Shown here piece after piece: positions 59,501 through 64,000 of a stretch of 64,000 nucleotides of DNA. Source of the stretch: Pyxicephalus adspersus (Eukaryota; Chordata; Amphibia; Anura; Pyxicephalidae). The notes beneath the pieces are model-generated. The model had not been told where the DNA came from and ran no database searches. It saw only the letters and a list, made by a program, of their open reading frames with translations. Within the stretch, counting starts at the first letter, position 1. Each line of letters starts with the position of its first letter. Position numbers and translations under genes: made by a program. The stretch lies in assembly GCF_032062135.1 (NCBI RefSeq), contig NC_092861.1, positions 137,184,078 to 137,248,077 of the forward strand, in the 5' to 3' direction.

Positions 59501-61935
59501 AGGGCACATTTACAACTTCAGTAACCTCCTGTTTCCCCACAGTCCAATTAAAGCTCTCGAAGGGTAATACATTAAAGGAAAGAAATATTGGAAGTGGCTT
59601 GTAATTAGTTTTGCTCTTGTCGTTGCTACATTGGCTGGCTGGTTGAGTTTTATACTACGATAAAAAAAAAGAAAAAACCTGGAATAAAAGGTAATGGAGT
59701 GTTTTACAGTTTGAAGGTAGAATATTAACATGTTGTGGTTTTCTTTCTGGTTCCTAAGCATTTTATTTATAGATTGTTTAACAAGGCTACAGCTTCCAAT
59801 ATTCTGGAGTCTGAAGCTGAGTAATTCCAACAAAGCCAGCTCAACTCTTTGCTATTAAAGCGTTGTTCCAGGCAGTTGTGTAGAAAGTGTTTTGCTTTGT
59901 GTTTTCACTATCTCTATTATTCCCTACACACCGGCTGAATTCAAACCTGACCCATAAAGAGGAATTCTGTGCAGAATTTCCACTAAAAGTCTGCTGAAAT
60001 TCAGCCATATGTAAAATTATTCTAATAGGTGTCCAAAGGATTCACTCATATGCATTTTCCCCCCAATGGTTTCCACTGAAATAAATGGGAATGCATCCAA
60101 ACTTATATGAACATTGGTGCACATCCAATGTAAGCAAACATTGCAATGTGTATCGTGAGGGACAATTGTTACGTTGCAACGACTGACAATGTTACCTTGT
60201 TGCACTACCATTGCAAAGAAAACCCCTTAGTAATGTACTGACCAAATTTGGTGGCCCAATTTAACAATATTATTGCAGTGGATGGGATCTGACATTTTAG
60301 GATGCAGTTGAAATTGAAGGGAAACTCTGTGCTTAATAAAATTACCACCTCCTACAACTTTAGGTTTAACATGTATTGACCATGGTAATTAAAGAATGTA
60401 TGAAGAGTCCCTCACCTGGTATTCGTTTTATTTTAAATATATATATAGTTTTATGTTGGTAACCAATGGCATTGCCCAGTTCCCCATGCGTTTTTTACAG
60501 TAGACCTCCCAATAATACTACAAAATGATATTCTGTACATTCCACCTAGGACATTAACTACAATATATTCTGCCATTCATGTTTACATTTCTGTAGAATT
60601 TGGTAACTCCATTAATCCCTAGCTCTTTAGCCAAGTCCGATGACATTTAAGCATTAAGTTGTGCATCTCTCTTAGTAAACTCTGCATCCAAATTCTGGCC
60701 TCCACCTTGCCCCTCCTGTTCGATTCTGTGCCCTGTTTCCCATTTTGTGGGGTCTGTCACTCCCCATAATCCTGCTGGAACCCTGATTTAGCTATCCTTT
60801 TTTGCTGAATCCTTATCCATACTAACCTTACCTTTACTGTTGTCTTCTATTTGGCCCTGTGCTTGATTTGGCTTCCTTGTAGTGGAAATAATAATGGGGT
60901 GTTAATTTAGAAGAATAGTTAAAGATCATTTAAATGTAATCTACTTATATTTTACCTTTCTATATTGCCTCTTTACCCCTTATCAATTTTTATATAGAAC
61001 CTTGCTGTTTTCATTACATGGACTTCTTGCTTTTCCATGTAATCCAGGCAGGAAACAATGAGTGGAAAAGGATGGTAGGGTGCTATGCACGGCTTTCTGA
61101 AAAGATCACAGCACCCAGTCTCAAAACTCCTTAGGAGCCATCAGCCCCAATTGAAGCAGCAGGCTGACTCTTGGGCTAAGTTATTCAAATAATAAAACAA
61201 GTGATTACCTTGGTTAGTACTTCCTCCTCACACAGAAGTGATCAGGTAGCTTTACAGCTGCTCCAAAGCCCCCGCACAAAATTGTAGTTTGATTGAACCC
61301 TTTCAATGCCGTAATGTGTACCAGCAAATGGGTTAAATGCAGCAATAGAATATTATATCAGTCGGCATCAGCATATCAAATTACAACAGCATATTATATC
61401 CAACTGCAACAGTAAATTCTATAACTCAATGAGTGAAAATCAAACTGCAACAGCAAATTATATCACGCAGCAGCACATCCAACATGAGAAAATTATATTA
61501 CCAAATCCTATAGTAACTTTAGCATATATACACCCCACCACCACCCACCCATCTATTAGAAATGTTTGACTCTCAGCAGCAAATTCTGCCATTTCTCCAA
61601 AATATCAACTACCCCAAAGTAGAATTTTAACCCAATCCAGTGGCATGTTGCCCCCTCCTGAAGACTATTTAAAACCCCACTGTTGAATCTCCTCTACTCC
61701 AACCTCATCAGCAGTTACCACCACCATTACCCCCTTCCCCACCCAAATCACTTGTAGCACTCCAACTACAAAGCATCAATAGCCCTTCACCATCCATCCA
61801 ATGAACTTCTCCACAGCAGCAATATATTATCACCTCCACCTACTCTACGTCTCAAGATCAGAAGCAAATTATCTTCCAGATATCTTGGTTTCCCAGCATA
61901 AGAACAAGTATAGACAACAAAAGGAATGTATAGGC

Positions 61936-62344
61936 CAGAGGTCAGCAGACTTTCTTGGCCACTAGGCCATTTCAGGGGTAGGCAGGAGGACACTAGGCCG
62001 GACTCTCTCCCAAGTCCCACCCTAATGGCTCCGCCCCCACCAGGAACGCCCCCTGAAGGGAAATACGCATGCATCGCGGAATAGAGGGAATGTTCCCTAT
62101 TTACTGCGGCTCGCGTTAACACTTCTGCCGCCGGGGTAAATAGGGGACATTCCCTCTCCTCTGTATGCATTGCGGAGTAAGCCACCACACGGAGGCTTGA
62201 GTCGCATGTGGCTCTGGCAGCTCCATCAGTTTTTTCCGGCTCTGCCGTGGGTTGCCGGCCAGCATTAGGCCAGTTGGGCCAGGGGGCATTAGGCTGGAAC
62301 AAACTACCGTATCTGGCCTAAAGGCCTGAGTTTGCTGACCCCTG
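61936..62344. mobile_element. hAT-type MITE, second copy, reverse orientation
   Basis: The left end CAGAGGTCAGCAGACTTTC pairs with the right end GAGTTTGCTGACCCCTG. Flanks GTATAGGC and GTATAGGG match at 7 of 8 bases. The GC-rich interior (GGAACGCCCCCTGAAGGG, TTTACTGCGGCTCGCG, AGGGGGCATTAGGC) is the reverse of 43640-43992. The 171-codon minus-strand frame over it is an incidental GC-rich frame. Confidence 0.88.
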
Positions 62345-62869
62345 GTATAGGGGAATGCCCAGTGTAAGGGACAGAATACAAAAAAATACCCTTCCCTGTT
62401 CAGTAGTCACCATACTAGAGCAAGGCATGCTGGGCCGTCATCCCTCACAACACAGGATAAAAGATTAATATATATTTTTTGCAGGATATACGATTAGAAA
62501 CTGTGCTTAGAATCTGTGATCCCCTAACTACACTTTGTATTCCTATTCCAATGATGGCATTGTACAGGAGTCAAAGGGACACGTAGCGAATTGGAAAAAT
62601 ATCCCCAATGGTGTCAAAATTTGAACTTTTTTACCAATCCAAAAAACAAATAATTTGGCTGAGATGAAGAACTCCTCACTTGCCTCTGTCAAATTCCACT
62701 CCAATCAATAAAAATGGCCACCTGCATTCTCCTTCAGAAAGCAAAACATTTACAACTTTTGATTCTTTGGTCCCCTGCAGCACTTTGTGGATTCTCCAAA
62801 TGTGAATTTTAAGACTAGGGCCACTTTAAACATGACTTGTAAATCCCATCAAGTAGAAATGCTCCTTAG

Positions 62870-63270
62870 CCTTCTGCCATTTTCCATGAGTAAATACAGA
62901 AACATGTCAGCGTCTTGTTAAAATATCTAAACATCATCGAGTCTCTGCAGTTGTCCACCACAATCCATTAGACATGGGGAAGGAATGCCTGCTATTGAGT
63001 GACATGCAAATTTATGTTATCATATTTTTTATTTTCCTGCTAATAAAACGCATATCCAAACTGTAAAAAATGATTAAAGCTGACAGCCCTTAAGTGATCT
63101 AAATAGTAAATATTAAAATGAATTCCTGGGGGGTTGCAAGGCATCATGGGAAGCCTGAGGCAGCAATAAGGATTCTGCTTTCACTGTCTGTCTTTAGGGA
63201 GAAAAGAAACGCATTTCATTTGAAATAATTAATCCCTGAATCTAGTAATTGATCCAGCAGACAAAAAAGA
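62870..63270. promoter_or_regulatory. candidate conserved non-coding region
   Basis: About 400 bases of unique sequence with an octamer-like ACATGCAAATTTATG, AAATAATTAATCCC and GTAATTGATCCAGC (TAATCC- and TAATTG-type homeodomain cores). No frame or repeat is seen. Conservation is untested. Confidence 0.3.
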
Positions 63271-64000
63271 ATAAAAAAAATCATAAAATATTTGTAAAAG
63301 CAGCCATAACTATATGGAAAATGTGTCATATAAAATGTATGTAATTACGGATTGAAGCCTATTGTTTTATGTTAGCTGCCATTTGTGGCATATGCACAGT
63401 ATATATGAAGTTGTTGACTAAATTACTCTATTACATTCTAAATATGTAAATTAGCAAATATTGTTTTGTGTATCTACATAAAATCACTTACAAATATTTC
63501 TTTACTTTTTTTCATGGATCATGTGACCAGACTACCCTTGCCCATCTCTCCAACCAAATGCTGGGGGCATATATGCAAGGGTGGTGGGGATGTTGTGATC
63601 CAAAATGAAGTTGTTTTAAAGGATTCTACTGTGAGTCACTTCAAATTAGTAGGAAAGGGTGGTGGGCGTCTCAGACAGTCCGACTATGGACTATTAGAAT
63701 GCCGTAAGCAAGCACAGCTTTCAGCATTCAAAGAACTGCAAAATGCAACTGACCAAGCCAGCACAAGTCTGCGTCTATGCTTGGCATGTTAAGAAGGTAG
63801 AATGAAGCAATGGGCACTGGAAGGATCACCTAATATTTATTGTGGTTGCAAATTACAAAAATAAAATACAACAAATGTAGGGATTAGTAGGGATGGAAAA
63901 ATGAACTAAAGCCTAACTCGACCTAAAACTGTACAAGGTAAATTCTAATAGCAAACAGGTTAATAGGTGAATACAAAAAACATGTATGCAAAGTGGGCCA

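Larger units (their letters stand above)
47263..64000. other. intergenic region downstream of srbd1
   Basis: No host gene is visible on either strand. The region holds a decayed Tx1-type LINE, several MITEs, an orphan mobile-element-like pseudogene, one assembly gap and possible non-coding elements. In mammals SIX2/SIX3 lie on this side of SRBD1; neither gene is in the window, so shared synteny is only a possibility. Stretches at 55440-57200, 57665-59260 and 60220-61930 show nothing recognisable beyond short repeat fragments. Confidence 0.7.

Noticed and set aside
61787..62302. 171-codon minus-strand frame
   Set aside because: Covers the GC-rich hAT MITE; length is explained by GC content, and no protein family is recognised.
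63466..63792. 108-codon plus-strand frame near the right edge
   Set aside because: No family recognised; Gly/Gln-containing tract looks incidental, and no splice or start context supports it.

Overview
The window is vertebrate nuclear DNA, most likely from a frog (anuran). It has GT-AG introns of several kb to more than 20 kb, high AT content, long TA/TG microsatellites and assembly gaps. The dispersed repeats (TTAA-flanked MITEs, CTCCCTAGC-type MITEs, a tRNA-like SINE, a Tx1-type LINE) are of kinds typical of ranoid frogs. The frog call rests on recognising these repeats and on the protein match; no database was searched.

One real host gene is supported: the 3' part of srbd1 (S1 RNA-binding domain 1, a metazoan relative of bacterial Tex), on the plus strand from about 8.9 to 47.3 kb. 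Five exons are visible (8920-9002, 32087-32193, 36478-36642, 42863-43047, 46878-47170), with matching splice phases, a stop at 47168-47170 and an AATAAA at 47257-47262. They encode roughly the last 280 residues. A further exon of about 165 nt, for the helix-hairpin-helix segment known in the family, should lie between 32193 and 36478. The likeliest place is the 797-base gap at 33810-34606. Upstream exons lie outside the window.

Region by region: 1-8919 is intron with MITEs, a SINE pair and a degenerate minisatellite. 9003-32086 is a 23 kb intron with a CR1-like LINE remnant, a Tc1 remnant, two hAT-type or TTAA-type MITE groups and unique stretches that look like conserved non-coding DNA. 32194-46877 holds the remaining introns, a 37-bp minisatellite beside the gap, a hAT MITE with a perfect 8-bp target duplication, and microsatellites. 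47171-64000 is intergenic, with a Tx1-type LINE (RT motif YADN instead of YADD), a decayed orphan protein-coding element flanked by direct repeats (53231-55434), a second copy of the hAT MITE, and possible regulatory DNA near 59.3 and 63 kb.

The item most worth following is the 53.2-55.4 kb element. It is a broken copy of a large, multi-copy, functionally uncharacterised protein family that I recognise from arthropods and amphibians, and here it is bracketed by about 150-bp direct repeats. Its conserved Asp, Asp, Cys-x2-Cys and Glu positions would fit an RNase H-like transposase, but that is inference.
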